This document shows, piece after piece, positions 45,043 through 53,371 of a stretch of DNA of 64,000 nucleotides. A model generated the notes under the pieces. It saw only the letters and a list, made by a program, of their open reading frames with translations, did no database searches and was not told the origin of the DNA. The DNA lies in contig NZ_JBDQQR010000004.1 of the NCBI RefSeq assembly GCF_039888675.1, positions 186,001 through 250,000 on the forward strand. Reading direction: 5' to 3'. The position numbers and the translations under genes are program-made. The stretch's first letter is position 1. Each line of letters starts with the position of its first letter. The DNA is from Mesorhizobium sp. CAU 1732 (GTDB lineage: Bacteria > Pseudomonadota > Alphaproteobacteria > Rhizobiales > Rhizobiaceae).

Positions 45043-45309
45043 ATGGCCGTGAATCAAGCCTACGTTTTCCGCAACAAGATTATTCACGGTCAGCAGACGG
45101 GCATAAACTTGACGGGAGCCTGTTGGCTGCCAGCCAGGGTGACCCTACGGGAGTGGTGCGAAACTGTTGCCAAGGAAGGGATGGAGCGCTTCGGTTACGA
45201 TGGCTTCGGCCGCGCTTCACTCCGCAAGACCAATCGTGCGGACATCACAGCTTCCGTTGACAAGGCTATCAAGGACGACGGGTGGGAAGTTTTCGTGAAG
45301 TCGCTTTGA
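45043..45309 (+). CDS. HEPN-like protein fragment, 88 residues
   Basis: The frame opens with YVFRNKIIHGQQTGINL, which contains the R-N-K-I-x-H-G pattern of HEPN nuclease domains. It ends with REWCETVAKEGMERFGYDGF, then RKTNRADITASVDKAIKDDG. Between these, residues 26-35 look scrambled, and a neighbouring frame reads more naturally (LDGSLLAASQGD). This suggests two compensating frameshifts. It is probably the C-terminal end of a longer, decayed protein. Confidence 0.45.
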   Translation: MAVNQAYVFRNKIIHGQQTGINLTGACWLPARVTLREWCETVAKEGMERFGYDGFGRASLRKTNRADITASVDKAIKDDGWEVFVKSL

Positions 45310-45323
45310 TTGGTCGTTATCAA

Positions 45324-45588
45324 TTATATATTGAAAACAATTACATAAGAATGCCCAGTTTCATCTCGTCCGGCGCGCTCAACCGGGACTCGGCTTCCCC
45401 GCCTTAGAGCCTCGATATTCGCCGCTTCGGCTTCGGGAGTGTAGATATCCAGCACGATCTCGCCCGTGCGTTCGTCGGCATAAGTCCCCCTGCAAACCGG
45501 GGAACTGGCCACGGAACCAGTCGAGATTGTTCGAATGGAGCGTCTCCAGCTCTTCTCTCGTATGCATCTGGCCTGAATTGAACACCAC
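45324..45588 (-). pseudogene. Frameshifted remnant of an unidentified protein
   Basis: Two overlapping minus-strand frames join into one sequence. The first reads VFNSGQMHTREELETLHSNN and LDWFRGQFPG. The second continues GTYADERTGEIVLDIYTPEA and EAANIEALRRGSRVPVE. The break is near 45488. It resembles the pro-region of some exported proteases, but this is a weak impression. Confidence 0.4.
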
Positions 45589-45837
45589 GTTCAGCGGTTC
45601 ACCGCAAACCGTGAGCTGGCGTGCCGCGACAGGTCATCACCGGTCAGGCGAAGGGCCAGCCTGCTTTCGGCGCCTACCTGCTGGTCCCCGCGACGCGTAG
45701 GTCTCGCGCAACTCCCGGACAAGTGCGTCGGCCCCTTACTGGACGAGCAGCAGCTTGGCTTTCTCGGGCATGTGCGCCTCGAGAAGGGGCGTCGAACAAT
45801 CGAAGAGCGGATCGACTCTGTCAGGGGACTCCGCGGC

Positions 45838-46090
45838 CATGGCGAAGCTCTGGCCCACGCCAAGGACGACGGATTGGCCATCGTCCACGCCCCCTCCATC
45901 GTCGTGAGGTGCGCGAAAGGGCGAAGCTGACACAGGCGCAGATGGCCCCGCTGATGGGCATGAGCGTGTCCGGTTATCGGAAGTGGGAACAGGGCCAGCG
46001 GCGCATCAGCGGCCCCCTGCGGCGCTTCTCAAGGTGCTCGAGCGGGAGCCGGATGCGGTGCGCCGGGCGCTGCTGGAAGATGCTAAATAG
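45838..46090 (+). pseudogene. XRE-family antitoxin-like regulator, frameshifted twice
   Basis: Three frames in succession encode one small helix-turn-helix protein. They read GEALAHAKDDGLAIVHAPSI; then REVRERAKLTQAQMAPLMGM with SVSGYRKWEQGQRRISGP; then LLKVLEREPDAVRRALLEDA and a TAG at 46088. This matches the NadS/HigA-like antitoxins that usually sit beside a RelE-type toxin, but no toxin gene remains. Confidence 0.6.
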
Positions 46091-46159
46091 AGCGACTTCA
46101 CGGCCCCGAACCCGCCCTCGCGAGGGGGGGTATTGACTAGCCCGATGAGCTGTCCCGGC

Positions 46160-46489
46160 TCAATCTTTACACGCTTCGTCATCAGCCTTTGCAGAGGCGG
46201 TCTTGTCCCCTTGCTGCTGGGCTTCAACATCCTGCTGAGACGTGGCCAGGTTCTTGTCGCCACCGCCCTCTTCGCTCGCGAGCGGCATAGTGTTACCGTC
46301 TTTCTTGACGGCGTTACTCGCATCATTCTCCGCTTTCGGTGTCTCGAGCGGTGCGTGAGTGCCGTCTTTGGAAATACCGGTGGTTTGTTCAGTGCCACTG
46401 CTTGATGCCGACTGGTCAGGACAGGCAGCAAACGAGGATCCAACGCTCATCGAAATCGCGGCTACTGCTATCAACAGGCGGTTTTTCAT
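46160..46489 (-). CDS. Small exported acidic protein, 109 residues
   Basis: It begins with a clear signal peptide (MKNRLLIAVAAISMSVGSSF, then AACPDQ; cleavage near SFA or as a lipoprotein-like site) and GGAAGGA upstream of the ATG. The mature protein is low-complexity, polar and acidic, with a cysteine near each end. Function unknown. It appears intact, unlike its neighbours. Confidence 0.6.
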   Translation of the reverse strand: MKNRLLIAVAAISMSVGSSFAACPDQSASSSGTEQTTGISKDGTHAPLETPKAENDASNAVKKDGNTMPLASEEGGGDKNLATSQQDVEAQQQGDKTASAKADDEACKD

Positions 46490-46578
46490 CTAACACGTCC
46501 TTCCATTCAAGTGCCCAACGAACAAAACAGAAGCTCCCATCCTTTTGTTCCGAGCCCAGCATCTTTTCAGCAGGTTAG

Positions 46579-46643
46579 AACAGTCCGGTAGCTCGCATGG
46601 CTCATAACCATGAGGTCGCGCGTTCGAATCCTGTCCCCGCAAC
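46579..46643 (+). other. Degenerate initiator tRNA (fMet)-like remnant, possible attachment site
   Basis: From ACAGTCCGGTAGCTCG through GGCTCATAACC (CAT anticodon loop) to GTTCGAATCCTGTCCCCGCA the order matches the 3' three-quarters of a bacterial initiator tRNA gene. The 5' acceptor strand is missing and the 5' side of the T-stem no longer pairs (GCGCG against CCTGT). It is not a working tRNA. Such partial copies are left where integrative elements use a tRNA as attachment site. Confidence 0.5.
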
Positions 46644-46934
46644 AGCGAAGCCGTTCTGGAATTGCAGCGATCTGCTAGACCGAGGGGCCGGCGCGATCTT
46701 TGCGACCGCGCAGGTGATAGAGCCTGGAGGATCCCTCCTTGAACCAATGCTCCTGTTCCGCCATCGAGCGGAAGTTTGGCGAAAGGTACCGACCCCGATG
46801 GCTTTGATGGATCGAGGCGGATGGCCCTCGCAGTCTTTTCAAGCTGGGATCCAGAAGAGACCGACGAACTCGTACGCTTCTGATCGATCGAATCCGCTAA
46901 CGAGCCTGGTGTTGACACTGGTTAATAGAGATAG

Positions 46935-46948
46935 TATTGGATACAATA
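46935..46948. promoter_or_regulatory. Candidate GntR autoregulatory operator
   Basis: TATTGGATACAATA is a perfect dyad (TATTG and CAATA arms around GATA), similar to the ATTGTATACAAT-type sites of FCD regulators. TTGACA at 46912-46917 lies 17 bp before it, so it covers a -10 position. It overlaps the annotated TTG start of the GntR gene. Confidence 0.45.
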
Positions 46949-47587
46949 GTGACTTCGGATACAGAGGAGACTCGGGCAGAATCGGCTGCCATCCAAATCA
47001 GGACGCTGATCCTGAACGGCATATTTCAGCCGGGCCAGCCATTGCGCCAGGAGGCATTGTCGGAGCAACTGAGCATCAGTCGAACACCACTGCGGCACGC
47101 TCTCCAATCGCTTGCCGACGACGGATTGGTCGAGACGATCGGCTACAAGGGAGCAAGGGTTGCGAAGCTCGATCAAAGAATGGTCGACGACCTGTTTGAC
47201 ATGCGGTTTTTGCTGGAGCCGCTGGCGCTCCAATCCGCCTTTGGACACCACACCAAGCTTGATTTCGCCAGAGCGGAGATGGCGCTCGACGCCGCCGAGG
47301 CGGAACGAGAACCGTCGAAGCTTTCGGAACTGAACTGGGAATTTCACCATGCCCTCTATCGTCCGTCAAACCGGCAGACACTTTTGCGGACCATCGAGCA
47401 ATTGAACAAGGCGTCGGCTCTCGCCGAGGTGATCGCGAGTTCTATCGTCGTCCGACCCGAAAAGTCGGCGACCGAACATCGGAAATTGCTTCAGGCCTGC
47501 CGGGATGGCCACGAGGCCGGTGCGCTTGCAACGCTAGGCGAGCATTTGCGGCTTGCCTATCACGACATACAAAAGCGGAAAGAATGA
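46937..47587 (+). CDS. GntR family regulator (FadR/FCD subgroup)
   Basis: A 216-residue regulator: wing helix QEALSEQLSISRTPLRHALQ near residue 42, and an FCD domain with DLFDMRFLLEPLALQSAF and ELNWEFHHALYRPSNRQTLL carrying metal-site residues. The listed start is TTG 46937, but no good ribosome site precedes it and the dyad 46935-46948 overlaps it. A GTG at 46949 (MTSDTEETRAESAAI) would place the start just after the promoter and could be leaderless. The gene overlaps the M20 hydrolase by four bases, so both are one operon and the regulator probably senses a substrate of that hydrolase. Confidence 0.85.
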   Translation: MDTIVTSDTEETRAESAAIQIRTLILNGIFQPGQPLRQEALSEQLSISRTPLRHALQSLADDGLVETIGYKGARVAKLDQRMVDDLFDMRFLLEPLALQSAFGHHTKLDFARAEMALDAAEAEREPSKLSELNWEFHHALYRPSNRQTLLRTIEQLNKASALAEVIASSIVVRPEKSATEHRKLLQACRDGHEAGALATLGEHLRLAYHDIQKRKE

Positions 47588-48750
47588 AGATGCCCGTCAA
47601 GAACAGGATCGCCGAATTTCACGACGAAATGACCCGGTGGCGGCATCATCTTCATGCCCATCCCGAGCTTTCCTACCAAGAACACGAAACTGCCAGCTTT
47701 GTCGCGGAAAAGCTTCGCTCCTACGGAATCGACGTGACTGAAGGCGTGGGCGGAACAGGCGTTGTCGGCGTGCTTCACGGCAACCGCGAAAGTGAACGCT
47801 CCATCGGACTCAGGGCTGACATGGATGCGCTTGCGATTGAAGAGCGCAATGATTTCGCGCATCAATCGAAGAACACGGGCGTTATGCACGCCTGCGGTCA
47901 TGACGGGCACACAACGATGCTTCTCGGCGCCGCTCGCTATCTGGCCGAAACCCGGAATTTCTCAGGCAGGGTCGTTTTCATCTTCCAACCTGCCGAAGAG
48001 ATGGGAGGCGCAGACGGCGGCGCCGCGCGCATGATCCGTGAAGGACTGTTCGAGAACTTCCGCTGCGACGAGATTTACGGGTTGCACAACTGGCCCGGAA
48101 TGGAGGTCGGAACCTTCGCCGTGAAAGCGGGGCCGATGATGGCGTCGGGCGATGCCTTCGAGGCCGAGGTGACGTCCACCGGAATGCATGCGGCACAGCC
48201 GCACAAGGGAGCCGACGTCATCCTCACGGCAGGACACATCCTCGTCGCGCTTCAGCAGATTTCCTCGCGAAACACCGACCCTCTGGACGCGATCGTCGTC
48301 AGCGCCACGCAAATTCACGGTGGCGATGCCTATAACGTCCTGCCAAACAAGGTCACCATTCGAGGCACTGTGAGGGCATTCTCTCCCATCGCTCGGGCAG
48401 CAGCGGAGCCCGCCGTACGGCGCGTCGTGGAAGGCATCGCGTTGTCGACTGGGGCGCAATGCAAGGTCTCTTACGCTCAGCAATATCCGACGCTCATCAA
48501 TTCGCAGGCCGCTGCGCGGTCAGCAGAGATCGCGGCGACCTCGGTGTTCAACAAGGTCGAGACGAATCCGCCGCAGACGATGATCGTCGAGGACTTCGCC
48601 TTCATGCTTGAAGACCGGCCCGGATGCTACGGATGGATCGGCAACGGCCCTGATGACAATGGCCGCATCCTGCACAGCGCCTGGTTTGATTTCAACGACG
48701 AAGTACTGCCCTTCGGAGCTTCCTATTTGGCGTCCCTCATCGAGTTGTGA
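47584..48750 (+). CDS. M20 family metallo-amidohydrolase (hippurate hydrolase/IAA-amino acid hydrolase-like)
   Basis: This 388-residue dinuclear zinc enzyme removes N-acyl groups from amino acids. Landmarks in order are WRHHLHAHPELSYQEHETAS, GLRADMDALAIEE, HACGHDGHTTMLLGAA, FIFQPAEE (catalytic and metal Glu), YGLHNWPGMEVG and, near the end, RILHSAWFDFNDE (final His). Relatives cleave hippurate, N-acetyl amino acids or indole-acetyl conjugates. It is translationally coupled to the GntR gene upstream. Confidence 0.9.
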   Translation: MKMPVKNRIAEFHDEMTRWRHHLHAHPELSYQEHETASFVAEKLRSYGIDVTEGVGGTGVVGVLHGNRESERSIGLRADMDALAIEERNDFAHQSKNTGVMHACGHDGHTTMLLGAARYLAETRNFSGRVVFIFQPAEEMGGADGGAARMIREGLFENFRCDEIYGLHNWPGMEVGTFAVKAGPMMASGDAFEAEVTSTGMHAAQPHKGADVILTAGHILVALQQISSRNTDPLDAIVVSATQIHGGDAYNVLPNKVTIRGTVRAFSPIARAAAEPAVRRVVEGIALSTGAQCKVSYAQQYPTLINSQAAARSAEIAATSVFNKVETNPPQTMIVEDFAFMLEDRPGCYGWIGNGPDDNGRILHSAWFDFNDEVLPFGASYLASLIEL

Positions 48751-48762
48751 CGAAACCAGGTT

Positions 48763-48945
48763 CACGTCACCGGAACGGATCGGCGGGCATTTCCGGAGCA
48801 TCTGTCGCACGAGCGCATCATGATCGCCGCACCCGAGAGCTGCCCGTGCTATGGCTCGACCAGACTCTCGAAGCTGGGCGAGGACGTCATCGAGACGCTG
48901 GATACGATCCCGCGCCAAAGGAAGGTAATCCGGCCCTTCGCAGGT
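48763..48945 (+). pseudogene. IS66-type transposase (TnpC) fragment
   Basis: One plus-strand frame reads RRAFPEHLSHERIMIAAPES, then CPCYGSTRLSKLGEDVIETL and DTIPRQRKVIR. This corresponds to the region before the zinc-finger-like CxxC of IS66 TnpC proteins, with the first pair changed from CPCCG to CPCYG. The rest of the ~500-residue transposase is missing, and no terminal repeats were seen. Confidence 0.7.
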
Positions 48946-49104
48946 ATAGCGCCACCGGCAGCACTGTTCTACGCGTCCCGCGATCAGCCCAAGCAACCCT
49001 CGGACGCACAGTGTAGGGCGAAAATGAGGGTATTCACAGCCCTTTCACCTGCAGCGTGTCTGCTTGCTAGATTGGTCCATCTCATGGTCTTCGTATAAGG
49101 CGCT

Positions 49105-49437
49105 TCACCCAGGCGGTATGCGGAAGACCATGCCGAGAACGACGACATAGAACGCGAGGTGAACGCCACGCGCCAACCGCTCTTGCCGACCCGGCATACC
49201 CCGCATCGGGAGCGGCTTTTTGTCGATGAACCACCACCAGATGATGCGGAACGCTGTCAGCAGCAAGGTGATGATGGCGGCCGGAATGTGGATGAGCAGG
49301 AAGCCAGCGTTGACGGCCTGCTCGACAGCATTGCCCGCCTGAAACCCGGAGCCAAGCGCCAAAAGGATGGGAATGGCGGCAAGCCAATGGATGGTGATCG
49401 GAATCGCGTCATAGCGGTCAGGGCTGCTTTTCAGCAT
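49105..49437 (-). CDS. Cytochrome b561-like protein, C-terminally truncated
   Basis: The 110-residue product starts MLKSSPDRYDAIPITIHWLA, typical of cytochrome b561, with a haem-ligand His in ITIHW and more in LLIHIPAAIITLLLTAFRII and ARGVHLAFYVVVLGM. These proteins normally have ~180 residues and four spans. This one stops after the third span (VFRIPPG), so it lacks the last haem ligand and is probably non-functional. Two MarR-type palindromes lie 157-226 bp upstream. Confidence 0.6.
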   Translation of the reverse strand: MLKSSPDRYDAIPITIHWLAAIPILLALGSGFQAGNAVEQAVNAGFLLIHIPAAIITLLLTAFRIIWWWFIDKKPLPMRGMPGRQERLARGVHLAFYVVVLGMVFRIPPG

Positions 49438-49593
49438 CTATCTCTCCCCAAGTCAGGCTCGCTGCGCTGCGGAAACGCCGGGCGTCGTCCCACTGATTTA
49501 CGGTGACGATCTCCAATGACCGGAAGCAGGCCCACCTATTCGCCATGCCGGGCGCTGCGCATCAACTTCGTCTGTCATCGGAGGCTCTTTGTA

Positions 49594-49663
49594 ATGTGTA
49601 TTATACACATAGAAAAAGGGAGGGGATGGAGGCATGTCAAATCAAAAAGTGCATGATACACAT
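49594..49663. promoter_or_regulatory. Two MarR-type palindromes (boxes 1 and 2)
   Basis: ATGTGTATTATACACAT (49594-49610, perfect arms of seven) and AAGTGCATGATACACAT (49647-49663) match the consensus ATGTGYATNATRCACAT that also occurs around the MFS and monooxygenase promoters. They lie between the patatin-like gene and the cytochrome b561 fragment, so the latter may once have belonged to the regulon. Confidence 0.7.
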
Positions 49664-49753
49664 TTGTAGGCTGGCGACTTCAGTCGGCGAACCGGTTGAT
49701 GAGGCGCCATATGAGAGATTGCCAAACGCGGGCAACTCTCGTGATGACGGAAA

Positions 49754-50998
49754 TCACCGTGCAAGAGGCTGCGATAATTGTAACGGAAAGGCCGGCGTAT
49801 CCTTCCACAATGTCCCGGAGGCCGCCTGCTCGTAGCCAAATCTGTACACGGCCTGCATATACTTCTTGCTGAGCGGATTAAGCATCGAATAGGGAACCTG
49901 GACCTCGATCGACGCGACATGGAAACTTGCCCCCGTGCGGCGGGTATGGTTGTAAAGCGCAGTCAATTCGCTTTGCGCCTGAGATTTCAGGAAGAGCGAG
50001 TATGCTCGGCCCAGGGCGGGCACCGTCCTGTTGGGCGTGATATCGAACTCGGGAATGAGCGCGTTGTTGACGATCACGTATAAATTGACGTTCCGCTGAA
50101 CTTGCCTCTCGGAAAAAAGTGCGTTTTCCACGAGAAGAGGTGGTGTCAGAACCTGGGAAATTGATCCTCCATCCGAATGCAGCTCCTGAAACTGCCGACC
50201 GTTTGACACAGCTTGGATCTGGACCGGTGGAAAGACGCCTGGGACACTTGCCGAAGCGACGATAACATCTCGAAACAACTTCAGCGCATCCGGGTTTTCG
50301 CTTGCAGCAATGGCCCCCATGTTCCAGATCACGCCGCGTTGGGTGTCGAGGTTTGTCGTGAGAACAAACAGCCGTCGTCCTTCGTGGTGTTCGGCGGCAA
50401 TCTGGTTGAGGACATGTGGCGTGATAAATCGTTCCACATGTCTTTTGAGCGGCCCGGCTTTGAGCAGACTTGAGCCAAACAAACCGAGGGGACCGTTGAG
50501 TGCGACAAGTTCCTGGGCGACACCGCTGGTATATTGATGCACCAGCAATTTGTCGTAGGCAGGACCCAGGAAGGCGTATGGGGCAATCAAGGCGCCGGTG
50601 CTGACGCCGGTGACGACATCGAAACGCGGGCGCGTGTTAGTGGTAGTCCACCCCGCGAGTACGCCGACACCGAAAGCGCCGCTGCCGCCACCACTGGAGA
50701 TCATCAGTATGTTTTTCTTTGCGGACTGGGTCTTGACCATCCAGTCGCTATGCCTTGCAAGCGCTTCGTTGCGCGGGGAATAGCGGTAGGCGCGGATTTC
50801 ACCATAGCCCGCGATCAAGGCATGGTCGGCCTCCTCGGCGTTGGAAGCGCGCTCTGGCGTGTACATGCATGCGGACAGAGCCAGCGTGACGGACAAGAAA
50901 ATCATCAATGTCCGCATAGATCGCCCGATTACGAAGCGATCAACCAGCACCCTTGGATAGTTGCGAAAGAGCACGTCTCTCACAGCGGAAGCCATCAT
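49754..50998 (-). CDS. Patatin-like phospholipase lipoprotein
   Basis: A 414-residue serine hydrolase. The patatin catalytic dyad is visible: oxyanion loop SSGGGSGAFGVG, nucleophile in VVTGVSTGALIAP, and the Asp in ELHSDGGSISQ. A lipobox (LALSAC) lies at about residue 44 of the chosen start. ATG 50998 has AAGGAG directly upstream and is preferred, although it puts about 27 residues before the signal peptide. A start at 50917 (MRTLMIFLSVTLALSAC) would give a classical lipoprotein signal. It would be anchored in the cell envelope and hydrolyse lipids or esters. It is 127 bp upstream (in map terms) of the MFS gene, on the same strand. Confidence 0.85.
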   Translation of the reverse strand: MMASAVRDVLFRNYPRVLVDRFVIGRSMRTLMIFLSVTLALSACMYTPERASNAEEADHALIAGYGEIRAYRYSPRNEALARHSDWMVKTQSAKKNILMISSGGGSGAFGVGVLAGWTTTNTRPRFDVVTGVSTGALIAPYAFLGPAYDKLLVHQYTSGVAQELVALNGPLGLFGSSLLKAGPLKRHVERFITPHVLNQIAAEHHEGRRLFVLTTNLDTQRGVIWNMGAIAASENPDALKLFRDVIVASASVPGVFPPVQIQAVSNGRQFQELHSDGGSISQVLTPPLLVENALFSERQVQRNVNLYVIVNNALIPEFDITPNRTVPALGRAYSLFLKSQAQSELTALYNHTRRTGASFHVASIEVQVPYSMLNPLSKKYMQAVYRFGYEQAASGTLWKDTPAFPLQLSQPLAR

Positions 50999-51125
50999 CG
51001 TGTCTCCTTCTGACTGCCTGCCGGTTCTGTTTGCCGAAATGTTGTGTCTTGTCATGGAGCGGGTTCTTTCGAGCCGGTTTGATAAGGAGCGCTGCCATCT
51101 TCACGGCAACCGCACGCTTATTGAT

Positions 51126-52379
51126 TCACCTGCCCTCAACTTCCGGGTCGGTGGGCGGAAGCTTTGTCCATGCAATCGCTGCGGTAATCGCGACGAAGGC
51201 GATGATAACGCCAGTCCAAACTCCGTAGAGTGCTCGGCCGATGAGGAAGCCGGCGATTACGGGAGTGACGGCCTCCGTGGCGGCAAGCAGCGATTGGGTC
51301 GTTCCCAGCACGATCCCCTGCCGCTCCCGCGGGGCATGGACGGAGAGCGCCGCGAGGAAAGTGGGGCGCGCCAGTGCGTCGCCGACACCGACGCAAAGGA
51401 TGGCAAGGACGAGAACCGGAAGCGTGGTCGCAAAGCCGACAGTGATGTAGCCGACGGCCACAATGGCGCATATGAGAACGATCAGCCGGCGTTCCGTGAA
51501 GTACCGCCCGATCCATTGCAGCAGGAACAACTGGAAGATGATGTTGATCGCGCCATCCGCGGCCATGATGTAGCCAAGCTCGCGCGGTCCAAACGATTTG
51601 CCTTCACCGACAAAGGTCGCTTGAAGGTAGTTGGCGATCTGCGAGCCATACATGCCATAGGCAACGAAGTAACAGAGCAGCACGATCACAAGCACTCGGA
51701 TCAAGGGAGAACTGACGATCGACCGGAACGAGACCTTTTCGAGAGAAGCGTCGCTTCGGGTTGACGCATCGACGCCGTTGGAGGCTGCGTGGCTGCCCTT
51801 GATCCAGATAGTTGTTACGGCGAGGCTGGCCGCGGAGAGCGCCATGGCCGCGTAAATCGGAACGGTCAGCGAGATGTCGGACAGATAGCCTGTCAGCCCC
51901 GCTCCGACGATACCTCCAAGCCCGACAGCGGCATTCAGAATGCCTATGGCCTGCCGTCGGTTGGCAGGGGAGCTGTGGTCCGCGGCGTAGGCGACTGCGG
52001 CGGTGAGTGTCCCGCCCGTCAAGCCGAACAGCATGCGCGCCATCAGAACTGGCAACACCGTCTGTGCAAGAGCGAGCAAAAGGAAGCTGGTAAATGCGGC
52101 GGCCTGCGTGGCCAGCAGGATTTTCTTACGCCCCAGGCGATCGGAAAGCTGACCGACAAGAGGCGCGGCCACAAACTGGGTGAGCGCTTCCGTGGCGATC
52201 ACGATACCGAAAATGAGCGGCGTTCCGCCCATCTCCTTGAGGTAGAATGGCAAAATCGGCAAGGCAGCGGCGGCACTTGCTGCATAGAAGCTGACGCTCA
52301 GGAACACCGGCAGCATCACGCGCCAATCAAGTCTTGGCGTCTCCTTGCCACCCCCTGCTGTCAGTACGTTGACATTCAT
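51126..52379 (-). CDS. MFS efflux transporter, multidrug/tetracycline-type
   Basis: This 417-residue protein has about twelve membrane spans. The motif between spans 2 and 3 is GQLSDRLGRKKILLATQAAA, and the drug-exporter pattern GLGGIVGAGLTGYLSD occurs in span 5. The start is uncertain: ATG 52379 (MNVNVLTAGGG) is preferred over 52406. Three MarR boxes lie within 190 bp upstream. Next to a MarR regulator and a flavin monooxygenase, it most likely exports a toxic aromatic or antibiotic-like compound. Confidence 0.88.
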   Translation of the reverse strand: MNVNVLTAGGGKETPRLDWRVMLPVFLSVSFYAASAAAALPILPFYLKEMGGTPLIFGIVIATEALTQFVAAPLVGQLSDRLGRKKILLATQAAAFTSFLLLALAQTVLPVLMARMLFGLTGGTLTAAVAYAADHSSPANRRQAIGILNAAVGLGGIVGAGLTGYLSDISLTVPIYAAMALSAASLAVTTIWIKGSHAASNGVDASTRSDASLEKVSFRSIVSSPLIRVLVIVLLCYFVAYGMYGSQIANYLQATFVGEGKSFGPRELGYIMAADGAINIIFQLFLLQWIGRYFTERRLIVLICAIVAVGYITVGFATTLPVLVLAILCVGVGDALARPTFLAALSVHAPRERQGIVLGTTQSLLAATEAVTPVIAGFLIGRALYGVWTGVIIAFVAITAAIAWTKLPPTDPEVEGR

Positions 52380-52458
52380 CTCGCGAGCCCCTGCTGTTGA
52401 CCGCACATGCGTCGCGGATGACCAAATTCGCTCCGCAGGGATTTGCCGTCACTCGATC

Positions 52459-52574
52459 ATGTGTAGTATGCACATAGCTGTGATAGGCGGGGGTCGTCAA
52501 CAGAAAAGTGTATAATGCACATTATTAACGACGCGCTGCTCCATCTCATATGTGCATCATGCACTTATGAGATG
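52459..52574. promoter_or_regulatory. Three MarR-type palindromes (boxes 3-5), one within a 33-bp dyad
   Basis: The copies are ATGTGTAGTATGCACAT (52459-52475), AAGTGTATAATGCACAT (52506-52522) and ATGTGCATCATGCACTT (52550-52566). The third is extended on both sides by CATCTCATA (52542-52550) and TATGAGATG (52566-52574), giving a 33-bp near-perfect palindrome. They lie between the MFS gene and the truncated dehydrogenase and would control both directions. Confidence 0.75.
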
Positions 52575-52713
52575 GATCGCAAGGCATTGGTCGTTCAGGA
52601 ATTCGGGCAGTCGCCGGTTTATGCGGATTTTACCGATCCGATCACCGGATCGGGCAAAGTCCGGATCGCCGTCAAGGCCGTCGCAGTGAGCCAGGTGGTT
52701 AAGAGCAGACGGT
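52572..52713 (+). pseudogene. MDR-family (zinc-type alcohol/quinone) dehydrogenase, N-terminal fragment
   Basis: The frame starts at ATG 52572: MDRKALVVQEFGQSPVYADF, then GKVRIAVKAVAVSQVVKSR. This is the beginning of medium-chain quinone oxidoreductase-like proteins. After KSR the reading continues into unrelated residues, so at least 250 residues are gone. Its promoter retains MarR boxes, suggesting it was a regulon member before being cut. Confidence 0.6.
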
Positions 52714-52838
52714 GTTCACCGTATGACGTTCGGATACTGATCGACGCGGGACCTGAACGGCCAACGTCAAGTGCGGTTCATCGGCCGGTGGCCAGCTCTT
52801 GGCGGCAATTCGCCCGCCGGCACGTCCATTTGAGCCAC

Positions 52839-53324
52839 CTATTTCCCGGTAACTGGCTGCCTGCTCATGCCATCGGCGAGCATACGCATAAGCCGGATCA
52901 GTGCGTCGAAGTCTTCGCGGGGCCAATCCCGGAACAGGTTCAACGCCATCTTTTCCCGCGCCACATCGACGGCGTCCGTCGCTTCCTTTCCTCGCGGTGT
53001 GATGACGGCCTCACGCACCCGCTTGTCGGCGGAGCCTGAGCGGCGCTCGATGAGTTCCAGCGCTTCAAGACGCGCCACCTGGCGGCTCACGGTCGTGTAG
53101 TCGCGCCCGACACCTTCGGCCAGTTCCACGACGCCGATCGGTCCCCGTCGCTCGATCATGACGAGAAGAGGAAAAAGTGCTCGTTCGAGCGTAAGTCCGG
53201 CCATTTCCAGCATCTGCGCGTCGCGCTCAGGGCGGTTCATCAGACTGGCGATGTCGATGAGCGAACGGTACAGCTCGGGCAGCTGTTTTTTAATATATGT
53301 ATTATGCACCTTTTTTGTTGACAC
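52839..53324 (-). CDS. MarR family transcriptional regulator
   Basis: A 161-residue winged-helix protein: VVELAEGVGRDYTTVSRQVA is the recognition region (about residues 65-84) and ELIERRSGSADKRVREAVIT is the wing. It is of normal MarR length. Two boxes of the 17-bp palindrome lie around its own start and the divergent monooxygenase, so it is probably autoregulated and responds to a phenolic or similar ligand. It is the only regulator in 49.6-54.9 kb and the best candidate to bind all seven boxes. Confidence 0.92.
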   Translation of the reverse strand: MSTKKVHNTYIKKQLPELYRSLIDIASLMNRPERDAQMLEMAGLTLERALFPLLVMIERRGPIGVVELAEGVGRDYTTVSRQVARLEALELIERRSGSADKRVREAVITPRGKEATDAVDVAREKMALNLFRDWPREDFDALIRLMRMLADGMSRQPVTGK

Positions 53325-53360
53325 GCCGGCGTCTCCTTATGATATGTGCATCATACACAT
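53295..53360. promoter_or_regulatory. Two MarR-type palindromes (boxes 6 and 7)
   Basis: ATATGTATTATGCACCT (53295-53311) overlaps the marR start codon, and ATGTGCATCATACACAT (53344-53360) lies 11 bp before the monooxygenase start. Both fit the consensus. The positions suit repression of both divergent genes. Confidence 0.75.
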
Positions 53361-53371
53361 TGGAGGTGGCA

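Noticed and set aside
52542..52574. The 33-bp palindrome read as a transcription terminator
   Set aside because: It has no T-tract, it contains a copy of the MarR box, and it overlaps the start codon of a gene fragment; an operator is the better reading.
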